Source: STD2-77 sp964503935 (GTDB lineage Bacteria > Patescibacteriota > Minisyncoccia > JAHIHE01 > JAGLIN01). From it: a stretch of 39,232 bases of DNA. Below are positions 15,608-24,300 of this stretch, piece by piece. The position numbers and the translations under genes were made by a program. The stretch is taken from NCBI GenBank assembly GCA_964503935.1, contig CAZDCJ010000008.1, positions 1 through 39,232 of the forward strand, written 5' to 3'. How positions within the stretch are numbered: position 1 is the first letter of the stretch; every line of letters starts with the position of its first letter. The notes below the pieces were generated by a model that saw nothing but the letters and a program-made list of their open reading frames with translations, ran no database searches and was not told the DNA's origin.

Positions 15608-16402
15608 ATGCGTAGAGGATATATAAATCTGAAGAGCAAGCAGGAGATCGAAGTGATGGCCGAGAGCGGGAAGCTGCTCGCGGAGCTTCTTTCGATCTTG
15701 GGAGATAAAGTAGCGCCGGGAGTCTATGGAGACGAGCTCGAAGAGATCGCGAGAAAATTCATCAAGGAACATAAGGCAGAGGCTTCATTCTTCCACTATC
15801 AGCCGGAAAGAGGCGCCGATCCCTTCCCTTCCGCGCTCTGCTTTTCTGTGAACGATGAGATCGTGCATGGCTTTCCATTCGGGAAAATGATAAAGGAAGG
15901 CGATATCGTCAGCATTGATGCGGGCCTCAAATACAAAGGCTTCCATGCAGATAGCGCGATAACCGTAGGCGCAGGCAAGGTGAGTGAGACGGCGCAGAAG
16001 CTCATGGACGTGACCCGGCAGTCTCTCTACGAGGGGATCAAGGAAGTCGCGCCGGGGAATCGCTTAGGAACGCTCGGAAATGCCATCCAGACCTGTGCGG
16101 AGAGCGGCGGCTTTTCCGTGGTACGTGATCTGGTCGGACACGGTGTCGGACGCAGTATCCATGAGGCGCCGGAAGTGTGCAATTACGGCAAGGCGGATAC
16201 GGGACTCAAGCTCTATCCGGGGATGGTAATAGCCATCGAGCCCATGCTGAATGAAGGCAGATATCACATCAAGGTAGATGATGACGGCTGGACGATCAGG
16301 ACGATTGACGGCAAGCTTTCCGCGCATTTCGAGCACACGATAGCGGTCACGGAAGACGGCTTCCGGGTATTGACCCTAAGGGAAGAGGAGAAGATCCTAT
16401 AG
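15608..16402 (+). CDS. map: Methionine aminopeptidase type I
   Basis: Removes the N-terminal methionine from new proteins in the cytosol. 264 residues, type Ia size without extra zinc-finger domain. The five metal ligands are in place: D104, D115, H178 (in GHGVGRSIHE), E211 (IEPML) and E242 (HFEHT). The substrate-binding histidine is H87 in EIVHGFP. It starts MRRGYINLKSKQEIEVM at 15608. It follows the adk pair as in many bacterial spc operons, but infA, rpmJ and rpsM do not follow. Confidence 0.97.
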   Translation: MRRGYINLKSKQEIEVMAESGKLLAELLSILGDKVAPGVYGDELEEIARKFIKEHKAEASFFHYQPERGADPFPSALCFSVNDEIVHGFPFGKMIKEGDIVSIDAGLKYKGFHADSAITVGAGKVSETAQKLMDVTRQSLYEGIKEVAPGNRLGTLGNAIQTCAESGGFSVVRDLVGHGVGRSIHEAPEVCNYGKADTGLKLYPGMVIAIEPMLNEGRYHIKVDDDGWTIRTIDGKLSAHFEHTIAVTEDGFRVLTLREEEKIL

Positions 16403-16412
16403 ATATTCAGGC

Positions 16413-16533
16413 TGTCATCCCGGAATTTTGGTAATCCAAAATATCCGGAATTCCCAAGCTATGCAATTGATAATGGCTGTATGCGCTTTCGTACGGGGCC
16501 TCGGATATTCGCTTCGCGAATCCCGGGACGACA
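16413..16533. repeat. Intergenic palindromic repeat (TGTCATCCCGG type)
   Basis: Begins TGTCATCCCGG (16413-16423) and ends CCCGGGACGACA (16522-16533), an imperfect inverted repeat about 120 nt apart, with internal short palindromes (TATTCGCTTCGCGAAT near 16505). It fills the gap between map and ruvX. Confidence 0.6.
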
Positions 16534-16588
16534 AGCTATAGCGCACTTCATCGTTATCAGCTGCTTGTTGTAAGTCATTAGTTACCTT

Positions 16589-16996
16589 ATGAGCATAATA
16601 CTCGGCATAGATTACGGCGAAAAACGTATCGGACTGGCTCTCTCGGATCCCCAGGAGAAATTAGCCCGCCGTTTTCTGACGCTTGCAAATCAGGGTATAG
16701 ATGATGCTGTATCTGAAATCGCGCGCCTTGTTGATGAAGAAGATATGGGTGCTGTCGTGGTTGGATTGCCGGTCGGGTTCAGTGGCGAGAGCGGTCAGAC
16801 CCGTACGGTAAAAGAATTCATCGAGCGGCTGCGCGCAGGCATAGATATTCCTATCGATACGATGAACGAGGCGCTTACCTCCAAGATGGCTGAAGACAAT
16901 CTTCATGCCGCTGGCGTTAAAGACATCAAGGCCGTTCTCGATCAGGAGGCCGCGCGGATAATCCTGCAGGATTATCTGCAGACGAGAAAAAACTGA
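16589..16996 (+). CDS. ruvX: RuvX/YqgF family Holliday-junction resolvase-like nuclease
   Basis: RNase H-fold protein, known in E. coli as essential and implicated in 16S rRNA 5' maturation as well as junction resolution. 135 residues, the usual size. The fold is visible as GIDYGEKRIGLALSD (about 6-20) with catalytic Asp7, then VVGLPVGFSGESGQT, the Glu in MNEALTSKMAE, and a final acidic residue in AVLDQEAARIILQDYL. No Shine-Dalgarno at 16589. It is followed by a 302-nt regulatory stretch. Confidence 0.95.
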   Translation: MSIILGIDYGEKRIGLALSDPQEKLARRFLTLANQGIDDAVSEIARLVDEEDMGAVVVGLPVGFSGESGQTRTVKEFIERLRAGIDIPIDTMNEALTSKMAEDNLHAAGVKDIKAVLDQEAARIILQDYLQTRKN

Positions 16997-17109
16997 TCGA
17001 TTGACGATGAAAACTTTTTTTAAGATTTGACTTATCAATTCCGCGACAGCTTGCTGGGCGGAAATTCATTCTGTACCTTCAGCGTCAAGATTATTGACTT
17101 GCCAGCTGT

Positions 17110-17137
17110 TTGTATTTTTTTTTCAAATTGTTATAAT
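17110..17137 (+). promoter_or_regulatory. Extended -10 promoter for the secreted peptidase-like gene
   Basis: TATAAT at 17132-17137 with TG at 17129-17130 (extended -10) and a weak -35 TTGTAT at 17110-17115, spacer 16 nt. Confidence 0.6.
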
Positions 17138-17156
17138 TATTCAAGAGATAGGATTT

Positions 17157-17224
17157 CCCGGTTTTCGGAACTGATCAGCTGCTAGAAGATACTCCCTGGT
17201 ACTGTCGCGACGAGCCGGGTTTTT
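17157..17224 (+). terminator. Leader stem ending in a U run (possible attenuator)
   Basis: CCCGGTTT (17157-17164) can pair with GAGCCGGG (17212-17219), followed by five T. The enclosed 47 nt contain the palindromes CTGATCAG and CAGCTG. It is placed between promoter and start codon, so it could be an attenuator or the expression platform of an unknown riboswitch. Confidence 0.4.
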
Positions 17225-17298
17225 ATTTTATCTAGATAAGGCTCTTTTTGTCAGCATTATTTTGCGGCGATATTGCTAATAATTTATTAAGCAAACAG

Positions 17299-20200
17299 AT
17301 GAATCGTAATCTTCTTCCCAGGGGCTGCGTCTGGCTCATGTCCCTTCTTCTCTTATCTCAGATAAGTACTTTAGGTCTTTCCGCATCGGCGGAATACGGG
17401 TATAGCTTCGCCAAGAAGGATGCTCTTTCCCGAGACAGGAAGAAACTTGATACGGACCTGCTTAAATTACTCGATCCTTCTTTCCGGTTACCTGCCGAAA
17501 CTTCGGATAGCCACATCGACTCCTTGAGGGCGCAGAATAAGTACGCGAGAGCGGCGGATTCTTTCAGGGGAGTCATGACCCGGACAGCCTCCAGGCCAGC
17601 CGGAGATCTGGTTTATCTCTACGTGTATCTCCAGAAAGGCATTCCTATTGATGCCGTTGACAGTCTTTTGTGGGAAATAAGAGGGAAAGACGACGAATCT
17701 CATTTTCTTTCCGCGTATGTCGAGGTGAGCAAGATAGAAGCGCTTTCGCAAAGACCGGAAGTGGAGAACCTTCGTACGGTCACCCCGTTTTCTTTCAATG
17801 CCGGATCCGTCACTGCCCAAGCGGATGCCATACTGAAGACTGCCACCGTGCGTTCTACCTATAATCAGAAAGGAAACGGCGTTAAGGTAGGAGTCATTTC
17901 CAATGGGGTAAACCATCTTTCTCAGGCCCAGGCGTCCGGAGACCTTCCTTCCACTGTGACGGTCCTCAGCGATAAGATAGGCGGAGAAGAGGGTATCGCG
18001 ATGATGGAAATCATATACGACATGGCTCCGGGAGCAAATTTGTATTTTCATGATGCGGGAACAGACGATCTCCAATATGTGAAAGCCGTCGATGCATTGG
18101 CGGCAGCGGGGTGCAAGGTCATCGTGGACGATGTGCAGATGAATACGGAGCCATATTTTGAAAACGGCTACATAGGCCATCATATGGAAGTCCTGATGGA
18201 GCAGAAAGATATAATATTCGTCTCTACGGCGGGGAATAATGCCAATCTTCATTACCAGGGAGCGTATTACGATGACGGAAGCGGAGTCTCTCACGACTTC
18301 AGTCGAGGCCGATCGAGCAGCAAGAAATACCTCTACGGAATGCTGACCCCCGGACAATCCACATATATCGTATTGCAATGGAATGACGTATTTACCCAAT
18401 CTGGAAACGATTACGATCTGGTAGTATACAATTACGATACGGGGGCCAAGGCAGGAGAAAGCGCTAATATCCAAGATGGGAACGATCTGCCGCTTGAAAC
18501 CGTTTTTTTGAATAATAATAGTCCTAATAATTTCACTTATCGTCTTGAAATCAGGAAAAAGACGGGCGCGGGAGCAAAGACACTGGAACTGAACTACCAT
18601 CCCGTAGCTGGCCTTAACGTGGATCCGTCCAATATGTCTTCCGTAGACTCGATTTTCGGACACGGGGGAACTCCTAACACCATGACTGTCGGCGCCATTT
18701 CATCAACCGATGCCGGGTATGATACCATAGCCAATTATTCCGGGCAGGGGCCGGTGACCATTACCGGAATAGGACTGCGCCCCAAGCCGAGCGTAGTAGG
18801 AATCACCGACATGTCCGTGACCGGGTCCGGCGGTTTTAGCAAGACTTTTTCAGGCACTAGCGCTGCTGCGCCGGGAGTAGCGGCGGTTGTCGCCCAGATG
18901 TGGGGAGCTTTTCCCGGCCTTACCGGATCACAAATACGGGATGGAATCTACAAATCAGCCGTAGATCTAGGAGCGAGCGGCTTTGATTACGTTTACGGAT
19001 ACGGAAGAGTAGATGCTTTGCAGGCGTATCAAAAGCTGACGACTTATGTTCCTCCGATAGTCAAAAGTACGCAAAAACAGGTCGTTTCTTTCAACATCAG
19101 CGGCAAGGCAGGAACTATCAATCAGACTAATCGCACCATCGCCGTCACTTTGCCAGCGGGAACCAGCGTCACCTCGCTTGCTCCCACTATCACCGTCTCG
19201 CCCAAAGCTACGGTAAATCCGGCCTCGGGAACGGCGCGAAATTTCTCTTCTCCGGTTACCTACACCGTGACGGCCGAAGACGGAAGTACGCAATNNNNNN
19301 NNNNNNNNNNNNNNNNNNNNNNNNNNNNNNNNNNNNNNNNNNNNNNNNNNNNNNNNNNNNNNNNNNNNNNNNNNNNNNNNNNNNNNNNNNNNNNGTACAC
19401 GGTTACGGTGGCAGTTGCAAAGAGCTCTGCCAAAGATATACTTTCTTTCGTATTGAAAAACCAGACAGGATCAATAGATGCGGCTAATCGTACTATCACC
19501 ATAAATCTGCCAGCGGGAACCAGCGTCACCTCGCTTGCTCCCACTATCACCGTCTCGCCCAAAGCTACGGTAAATCCAGCCTCGGGCGTGTTGAGAAACT
19601 TCTCCGGTCCGGTCAATTACACCGTGACTGCCGAAGACGGCAGCACGCAGGCATATACGGTCACGGCGGTAGTGGAGATAGCGAAAAGCTCGGAAAATTC
19701 CATCACATCATTCATGTTGGCGGGGCAGGCGGGCACGATTAACGAGACTAACCGCACCATCACCGTCAATTTGCCGGCAGGGACCGGCACAACCTCGCTT
19801 GCTCCCACTTTCATCGTTTCTGCCAAAGCGACTGCCAATCCTCCTTCAGGGGCTTCGAAAGATTTTACCAATCCGGTCGTTTATACCGTCACGGCTGAAA
19901 ATGGCAATAGCCGGACCTATCAAGTGACGGTTGTCGTTGTCGAAGATATTCCGACGAATCAATTAAGTTCAAAAAATCTTATAACCAATTTCATATTGGG
20001 AGGAGTGACGGCGGATATAGATAATGCCAGAAACATCATAACCGTGGAGCTCCCCGCAGACACCGACGCCTCCACGCTGGCTCCGGATATCTATCTTTCG
20101 ATAAGAGCTACGGTGACCCCGGCATCCGGCTTGAAAAGAGATTTTTCCAAGCCTGTCAATTACACCGTAACTGCCGAAGATGGGAGTATTCGCGTTTATA

Positions 20201-21069
20201 CCGTCAGGACGATAATTCCGGCGGAGGATGACGGATATCCGACAGCTGCGATATCCTATAATATCACTTCTCTTACTAACAAGAACGTGATTGCCACCCT
20301 GATTCCCAGCGAGGAAGTGACAATAACTAGCCGTGGCGGATATACTCATACATTCACACAAAACGGCACCTTCGTCTTCAAATTCGTCGACAGTGACGGA
20401 AATGCAGGCACTGCCTTTGCCAAAGTCACCAACATAGACAAAGAAGCGCCGGTAATCACGATTTCCGGCAAAGAGCTTCTCTTTCTGGAAAAGGGGAGCG
20501 TGTATCGGGAAATGGGAGCGACGGCCAAGGACGGAGAAAGGAGCCCTGTCTGCGTAATGGTATCGGGCACCGTCAATACCCAAGTTCCGGGGACATACGT
20601 GATCACATATACCGCCACCGATGAGGCTGGAAATATCGCCACGGCGGTCCGGACAGTGAAAGTCATCGACAGGAACCTCCTTGACGGTGACATTATCCAG
20701 TGCCGCAATTCCTTCAATCCTTTTGCTGTCTATATCGTGAAGATAATCGGCAATACCGTCTATATCCGCCACATCGTTTCCTTGGAGATATTCAATTATT
20801 ACAAGCACCTCAAATGGGAGAATCTCAAGCAAGTGGAAAGCTTGGAAGGATATTCGCTCTCCGACTGGGTACGGGTAAATACCGGAGCGAACGGCACGCC
20901 GGCCCCCACCGATAAGGTCTGGGAAATAAACGGCGACCAGACCAAGCATTGGATAGATATGACCGCAAGTGAATTTCTCCTTCATGGCGGCAGCGATGAA
21001 GCTATCTATTCCGTCAACCAGGGAGAACTTAATCTCTATAAAGAAGGCCCGGCAGTGAAACTGATGTAA
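17299..21069 (+). CDS. Secreted subtilase-like protein with Ig-like repeats
   Basis: Large exported protein, about 1256 residues with the assembly gap counted as 100 nt. The ATG at 17299 is preferred over an in-frame TTG at 17248 because it places a signal peptide (hydrophobic core about 14-25, cleavage near ASA at 31) at the N-terminus. Residues about 190-580 form an S8-like domain: GVKVGVISNGVN, then GGEEGIAMMEIIYDMAPGA, STAGNNA and SGTSAAAP with Ser521. The usual Asp is Asn202, and the usual His position holds Glu230/231. Then come at least four DUF5018-like repeats, a linker, a DUF5011-type Ig domain (about 1049-1124) and a C-terminal module with VWEINGDQTKHWI related to the repeats in the two secreted proteins downstream. 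Probably a cell-surface protein; proteolytic activity is uncertain. Confidence 0.85.
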   Translation: MNRNLLPRGCVWLMSLLLLSQISTLGLSASAEYGYSFAKKDALSRDRKKLDTDLLKLLDPSFRLPAETSDSHIDSLRAQNKYARAADSFRGVMTRTASRPAGDLVYLYVYLQKGIPIDAVDSLLWEIRGKDDESHFLSAYVEVSKIEALSQRPEVENLRTVTPFSFNAGSVTAQADAILKTATVRSTYNQKGNGVKVGVISNGVNHLSQAQASGDLPSTVTVLSDKIGGEEGIAMMEIIYDMAPGANLYFHDAGTDDLQYVKAVDALAAAGCKVIVDDVQMNTEPYFENGYIGHHMEVLMEQKDIIFVSTAGNNANLHYQGAYYDDGSGVSHDFSRGRSSSKKYLYGMLTPGQSTYIVLQWNDVFTQSGNDYDLVVYNYDTGAKAGESANIQDGNDLPLETVFLNNNSPNNFTYRLEIRKKTGAGAKTLELNYHPVAGLNVDPSNMSSVDSIFGHGGTPNTMTVGAISSTDAGYDTIANYSGQGPVTITGIGLRPKPSVVGITDMSVTGSGGFSKTFSGTSAAAPGVAAVVAQMWGAFPGLTGSQIRDGIYKSAVDLGASGFDYVYGYGRVDALQAYQKLTTYVPPIVKSTQKQVVSFNISGKAGTINQTNRTIAVTLPAGTSVTSLAPTITVSPKATVNPASGTARNFSSPVTYTVTAEDGSTQXXXXXXXXXXXXXXXXXXXXXXXXXXXXXXXXXXYTVTVAVAKSSAKDILSFVLKNQTGSIDAANRTITINLPAGTSVTSLAPTITVSPKATVNPASGVLRNFSGPVNYTVTAEDGSTQAYTVTAVVEIAKSSENSITSFMLAGQAGTINETNRTITVNLPAGTGTTSLAPTFIVSAKATANPPSGASKDFTNPVVYTVTAENGNSRTYQVTVVVVEDIPTNQLSSKNLITNFILGGVTADIDNARNIITVELPADTDASTLAPDIYLSIRATVTPASGLKRDFSKPVNYTVTAEDGSIRVYTVRTIIPAEDDGYPTAAISYNITSLTNKNVIATLIPSEEVTITSRGGYTHTFTQNGTFVFKFVDSDGNAGTAFAKVTNIDKEAPVITISGKELLFLEKGSVYREMGATAKDGERSPVCVMVSGTVNTQVPGTYVITYTATDEAGNIATAVRTVKVIDRNLLDGDIIQCRNSFNPFAVYIVKIIGNTVYIRHIVSLEIFNYYKHLKWENLKQVESLEGYSLSDWVRVNTGANGTPAPTDKVWEINGDQTKHWIDMTASEFLLHGGSDEAIYSVNQGELNLYKEGPAVKLM
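19078..20215 (+). repeat. DUF5018-like Ig repeats in the secreted protein
   Basis: Four visible units of about 80 residues: 19078-19294 (runs into the gap), 19434-19671, 19690-19940 and 19969-20215. Each has the pattern I-x-x-F, I-x-x-x-N-R-T-I, LPAGT, SLAPT, ATVNPASG and YTVTAEDGS. Units 1 and 2 share a 70-nt stretch with no difference (19151-19220 and 19508-19577). The true copy number is unknown because of the gap. Confidence 0.85.
19295..19394. other. Assembly gap of 100 N
   Basis: Exactly 100 N in a row, a conventional scaffold-gap placeholder. It lies between two nearly identical repeat units, the likely reason the assembly broke. The reading frame is kept across it only if the true length is congruent with 100 modulo 3. 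Confidence 0.97.
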
Positions 21070-21143
21070 TGCCTGAAGTCCGACCTCTCGGATGTTTCCA
21101 AAAGGCCAGATTCTCGACGTTTAAGTTAGTGCGAGTTAAGAGA

Positions 21144-21184
21144 GGGATTTCTCGATTCCGCCTACGGCTCCACTCGGAATGACA
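21144..21184. repeat. Intergenic repeat (GGGATTTCTCG ... CGGAATGACA type)
   Basis: Short copy of the common intergenic repeat class ending CTCGGAATGACA, with GATTCCGCCTACGGCTCC inside. It lies in the 254-nt gap between two convergent genes. Confidence 0.55.
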
Positions 21185-21219
21185 AAGGATTGGATTTATA
21201 TGTATGGTAAGATACAGAT

Positions 21220-21248
21220 GCATCTGGGATCACGCCCGAAAGGGTGTG
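21220..21248. other. Palindrome and GNRA-capped hairpin
   Basis: The perfect 12-nt palindrome CAGATGCATCTG is followed by CACGCCC-GAAA-GGGTGTG (21231-21248), a 7-bp stem with a GAAA tetraloop. It lies downstream of the secreted protein and just before the bidirectional terminator. Could be part of the 3' untranslated region. Confidence 0.4.
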
Positions 21249-21278
21249 GCATTAATATCTATGGGAGAAGGCCAGAAC

Positions 21279-21305
21279 AAAAAACAAGCCGGAGGGCTTG
21301 TTTTT
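21279..21305. terminator. Bidirectional intrinsic terminator
   Basis: AAAAACAAGCC pairs with GGCTTGTTTTT around a GGAG loop. A-rich on one side and T-rich on the other, so it can stop transcription of both the plus-strand secreted-protein gene and the minus-strand leuS. Confidence 0.85.
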
Positions 21306-21323
21306 ATATCATCCACATGAAAT

Positions 21324-24300
21324 CTAGAGCACTATGCTTACCAGCTTTTCTTTTACTATTATGATTTTCCGTGGCTCTTTGCCTTCGAACCAGCGCGTAA
21401 CTTTCGTACTTGAGAGGGCAATAGAGCGCATCTCCTCTTCCGAGATTTCCGCATTGACTCTTATCTTATCCCTCACCTTGCCGTTCACCTGTACTACCAG
21501 TTCGATCTCTTTATCGCGGATGAGTGCAGGATCAGATGCCGGCCACTCGTAGACATGTATGCTCCCTGTATGGCCGAGATTTGCCCAGAGTTCTTCCGCG
21601 ATATGCGGAGCGAAAGGAGCCAGGAGAATGACGAAAGTCTCGAAATGATCCTTTGATATCCTCTCTTGTTTCTCGAAGGCGTTCGCGAGGATCATGAGCT
21701 GCGAGATGCAGGTATTGAACTTGAGATCATCTATGTCCTCGGTCACTTTCTTGATCGTCTTGTGGCGAAGCGATTCTATCTCTTCCGTGTCCAGACGGCT
21801 TTTGAGATATTCTTTGAGTTTTGCGGTCGCTTTGGCGCGGTGGTCGTATTTCGCTTTTTCTTCCCATAGGATTTCTCCGAAAGTCTTATCGAGGCCGTTC
21901 GGAATGAAGATCGGGTCGTAGCCGAAACCGTTCGTGCCGACAGCTTTCTCCGCGATGCGGCCTTCGCAGATGCCTTCGAATTGCCGGAAATTATCTGCTT
22001 TCGGGTCATAGATCGTCACGACGGACTTGAAGAAGGCGCCGCGGTCTTTACCTTCCAGTCCCTCGAATATCTGCTCATGAGCTTTGGTATAATCGCCGTT
22101 TGCGAAGCGGCTGGAGTATACGCCGGGACGGCCGTCCATGGCTTTGACCGAGAGGCCGCTGTCATCGGCGACGGTAAGATAGCCGGTCTTCTTGGCGTAA
22201 TACTTCGCCTTGATGAGGGAATTCTTCTCGAAGGTTTCGCCGTCTTCTTTCGGCTCAGGATATTTCTCTTCCAGGTCGCCGAGCGCTATGATGTCGAAGC
22301 CCTTGAGATTATCCTTGAGTTCCTGGAGCTTGCCGGGGTTGTTCGAGGCGAGCAGGATCTTCTGCTTACTGGAGGCATCGCTGCGGACCTTGTCCTGGAG
22401 ATTCCAGACTCTCTCCAAGAAACGATGTACGCCGATGAGGCTATTGGTGTTCCAGGCGATGGCTTCGGAGTAGGGACCCATGAACATCTCATAGACGCGT
22501 AAAGTGTCCGCGCCGTAATCGCGGATGATGTCATCCGGATTGACGACGTTGCCGCGGGATTTGCTCATCTTCTGGCCGTCTTCGGCGATGATCATGCCGT
22601 GGCTCCGTCGCGCCTTATAAGGTTCCGACGTCGGGACGTACCCTAAGTCGAAGAGGAACTTGTGCCAGAAGCGCGAGTATAGGAGATGGAGTGTCGTGTG
22701 TTCCATTCCGCCGTTATAGAGATCTACCGGGGTCCAATAATCGAGTTTTTTACGGTCGGCGAAAGCCTGGTCGTTTTTCGGATCGACATAGCGGAGGAAA
22801 TACCAGCTGGATCCTGCCCAGTTGGGCATGGTATCGGTTTCACGTTTGGCCATTTTGCCGCAGACGGGACAGGCGACATCCACCCAGTCCTTTATGCCGG
22901 CAAGCGGTGATTCGCCCGTATCGGTAGGTTCGTAATTCTTGACATCGGGGAGCTCGAGCGGGAGATCACTTTCCGTAAGCGGGATCTTCTGTGTCACATC
23001 CATCTTCTCGAATTCCCAAGCGACGAGGCCGTTCTTCTTTATCCTTTCGATATAGTCCGCGGTGAAGCTGTACTCTTTTTCGAGCCGTGCGTAATCGTGG
23101 CTGTCCGAGAAATCAGGGAATATCTTCGGAAGGATCTCCTTATCTTCGAAAAGTTCTCCCAGGTCCTTATAATTCTTCACGTCAGTGACCCGGACGATCT
23201 CGAAATCTTCCGAGCGTTTATCGCGCAGCCTGACCAGATCTCCCGCTTTGACGTCGCCGAAATATCTGTCCGGTTCTTCGGGATTGAGCGCTCTCGTCTC
23301 GACGGTTTTCGCGCCATTCTGGATCAGACGGAAGACTTCTTTCTTGGCGAAGTTGACCGTCATTTTCACGTCGAGCTTATCTGCAAGGCAATGCTTGCAC
23401 TTGATGATTGGAATGGGCTCGCCCCAATAGTGCTGGCGAGAGAATACCCAATCGCGCAGCTTGTAATTGACTGACTTTTCCCCAAGTCCGTTATTCTCGA
23501 AATGCTCCGTAATAACTCTCTTAAATTCCGGAGTTTCAAGTCCGCTCCATTCATGCGAATTGATCGCAATGCCTTCTTCGATATAGGTATCACGTGTAAT
23601 CTCGCTGTAAAGCTCCGGGATCCTCCTCCCGATGAAGTGCTTCTGTTCGTGGAGGGTGATGCATGGGATCCCTCTTTCTTCGAAAGCCTTCCTCGTCTCT
23701 TCGTAAGGAATATATCTGTCATTATCCGAAAGGATGACTTTGACGATTTCGACCTGGTCCTTGACCTTGCTCCAGTCGATCGCTTTGCCATGGGCGAAGA
23801 CTTCCACGCTGTCGATATCGGAATTCTCATTGCGCCATTCGCTGCGGAATTTCACAAAATCCATCGTCCCGTTCGCAGGCGCGATGAAATAAGCCGCCTT
23901 GACTTTCCTGTCGAGCGAATTGATGAAATCCGTCACTGCCGCGCAGCCCAGGCTGTGGCTGATGAAGATGGTGTTTTCGTTTATCTTATCATTGAACCGC
24001 GCGAGAAAAGAAACCCATTCATCTCGTTTCGGATGGTGGGAGTGCGGCATGTTGGGGGCGATGATTTCGTATCCCAACTGCGTGAGTTTCTCCTTGATCC
24101 AGCCGTCCTTCCAGGGCGAGAACTGTCCGTTATCGTCGTCTTCGAAGCCGTGGACAAGGATAGCGGTCTTTCCGCCTTTGGGTTCGATGACTGACTTTAT
24201 CGGCATGTCGAATTTGAGTGCGAATTCCATGTCGCGCGTATCGTGCGCTGGGACCGCCATGATGGCGCCGGTGCCATAGCCGGAGAGGACGTAATCCGAA

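Larger units (their letters stand above)
16997..17298 (+). other. Regulatory stretch upstream of the secreted peptidase-like gene
   Basis: No gene. From left to right: a hairpin at about 17038-17071 with core CAGCTTGCTG and tail ATTCATT, resembling the one near 1021-1050; a T-rich tract; an extended -10 promoter (17132-17137); then a leader with a long-range stem CCCGG (17157-17161) to CCGGG (17215-17219) immediately followed by TTTTT. The leader therefore ends like an intrinsic terminator about 75 nt before the start codon, which would suit attenuation. Confidence 0.5.

Noticed and set aside
17488..18663. 391-residue minus-strand reading frame opposite the subtilase-like gene
   Set aside because: No recognisable domain; the plus strand has a clear signal peptide and S8 motifs in this interval.
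19969..20985. 338-residue minus-strand reading frame opposite the Ig-like repeats
   Set aside because: Antisense to the repeats and to the Ig domain; no start signal or known motif.
21220..21248. GNRA hairpin as a riboswitch
   Set aside because: It lies downstream of one gene and faces a convergent gene, so it has no message to control; listed only as a structure.
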